6,450 nucleotides of DNA from Actinomycetota bacterium (GTDB taxonomy: Bacteria; Actinomycetota; Acidimicrobiia; Acidimicrobiales; Microtrichaceae). Location of the stretch: positions 1 through 6,450 of the forward strand of contig JAFDWA010000098.1 in the NCBI GenBank assembly GCA_018268735.1. Direction: 5' to 3'. The notes below the pieces were generated by a model, which saw only the letters and a list, made by a program, of their open reading frames with translations, did not search any database and was not told where the DNA came from. A program made the translations under genes and the position numbers. Positions 6,247 through 6,450 of the stretch are shown here, in pieces (the first letter of the stretch is position 1; every line of letters starts with the position of its first letter).

Positions 6247-6297
6247 TCGGCGAGGCTGGACGGCGATCTGACGGATGGTCCGGCTGGCGGCGACACC

Positions 6298-6321
6298 CCG
6301 GAGAGCGCCTACACTCTCCGG
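6298..6321 (+). promoter_or_regulatory. rpsF promoter region with an inverted repeat over the -10 box
   Basis: TACACT (6310-6315) is the best -10 hexamer between panB and rpsF and would start transcription near 6322, giving a leader of about 105 nt. A perfect 8-bp inverted repeat, CCGGAGAG (6298-6305) and CTCTCCGG (6314-6321), with 8 bp between, straddles this hexamer and its second arm overlaps it. No good -35 is seen at the usual distance. The overlap would suit an operator or activator site. Confidence 0.4.
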
Positions 6322-6338
6322 ATCCCGGGAACGGGACC

Positions 6339-6408
6339 GACAGCCCGGTGCCTGCACCGGTCGCCCTGTCCTGCAGATCGCAGGACCCCCACCAGACGGG
6401 TGGGGTCC
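6339..6408 (+). promoter_or_regulatory. Structured 5' leader of rpsF, candidate autoregulatory RNA
   Basis: Three helical elements precede the ribosome binding site. First, GACAG (6339-6343) pairs with CTGTC (6366-6370), enclosing the hairpin CCGGTG/CACCGG (6345-6350 with 6355-6360, loop CCTG) and an asymmetric internal loop (one C on the 5' side, TCGCC on the 3' side). Second, GTCCTGC (6368-6374) can pair with GCAGGAC (6380-6386). Third, GGACCCCCACC (6383-6393) pairs with GGTGGGGTCC (6399-6408) around one bulged C. Elements two and three share 6383-6386, and elements one and two share 6368-6370, so alternative folds exist. Leaders of rpsF operons in many phyla carry a motif bound by the S6:S18 complex (a stem, a bulged CCG and a hairpin). 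The first element is a candidate, but I cannot place the CCG bulge with certainty. Confidence 0.45.
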
Positions 6409-6411
6409 AGA

Positions 6412-6418
6412 GGGAGGA
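6412..6418 (+). promoter_or_regulatory. Ribosome binding site of rpsF
   Basis: GGGAGGA ends 8 nt before the GTG at 6427 and begins only 4 nt after the last leader hairpin (ending 6408). Its accessibility could therefore respond to how the leader folds. Confidence 0.75.
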
Positions 6419-6426
6419 ACGAACAC

Positions 6427-6450
6427 GTGCCGACTCGCGCGTACGAGCTC
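6427..6450 (+). CDS. rpsF: 30S ribosomal protein S6, first eight codons only
   Basis: GTG CCG ACT CGC GCG TAC GAG CTC reads (M)PTRAYEL. S6 proteins of many bacteria begin with (M)RxYEL, which forms the first strand of the ferredoxin-like fold that binds the central domain of 16S rRNA together with S18. Support comes from the ribosome binding site, the long structured leader and the position downstream of the DUF5318 and class A penicillin-binding protein genes, as in mycobacteria. In most bacteria ssb, rpsR and rplI would follow. The rest of the gene is outside the window, so the call rests on eight residues plus context. Confidence 0.75.

Overview
The window is a stretch of ordinary-looking chromosome from a very GC-rich actinobacterium. 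Codons end almost always in G or C, several genes seem to lack Shine-Dalgarno sequences, and the proteins are of actinobacterial type. The order DUF5318 protein, class A penicillin-binding protein, (insert), rpsF resembles the Mycobacterium tuberculosis order Rv0049, ponA1, rpsF. An acidimicrobial-type lineage is my guess, not something the sequence proves.

Layout. Positions 2-1123 (+) hold the 3' three quarters of a CCA-adding tRNA nucleotidyltransferase. Converging on it at 1182-1991 (-) is a class I SAM-dependent methyltransferase. A 112-bp divergent intergenic region with a perfect 12-bp inverted repeat exactly at its middle separates this from a DUF5318-type zinc-ribbon protein at 2104-2511 (+). 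Next is a bifunctional peptidoglycan synthase at 2617-4860 (+) with a Ser/Thr/Pro-rich tail. A 69-residue two-CxxC protein at 4916-5125 (-) converges on it. panB at 5282-6184 (+) makes ketopantoate for pantothenate and coenzyme A. The window ends in the structured leader and first eight codons of rpsF (from 6427, +).

How the genes fit together. The genes do not form one pathway. They cover tRNA end maturation, cell-wall polymerisation, coenzyme A precursor synthesis and the start of the ribosomal protein S6 operon. The DUF5318 gene and the peptidoglycan synthase are the only adjacent co-directional pair that look functionally linked, and that rests on conserved neighbourhood only. I found no mobile element, CRISPR array, tRNA or rRNA gene. 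Nor did I find a convincing new multi-gene system. The signals most worth following are regulatory: the centred inverted repeat at 2032-2062, the rpsF leader RNA at 6339-6408 with its promoter-spanning inverted repeat, and the small two-CxxC protein.
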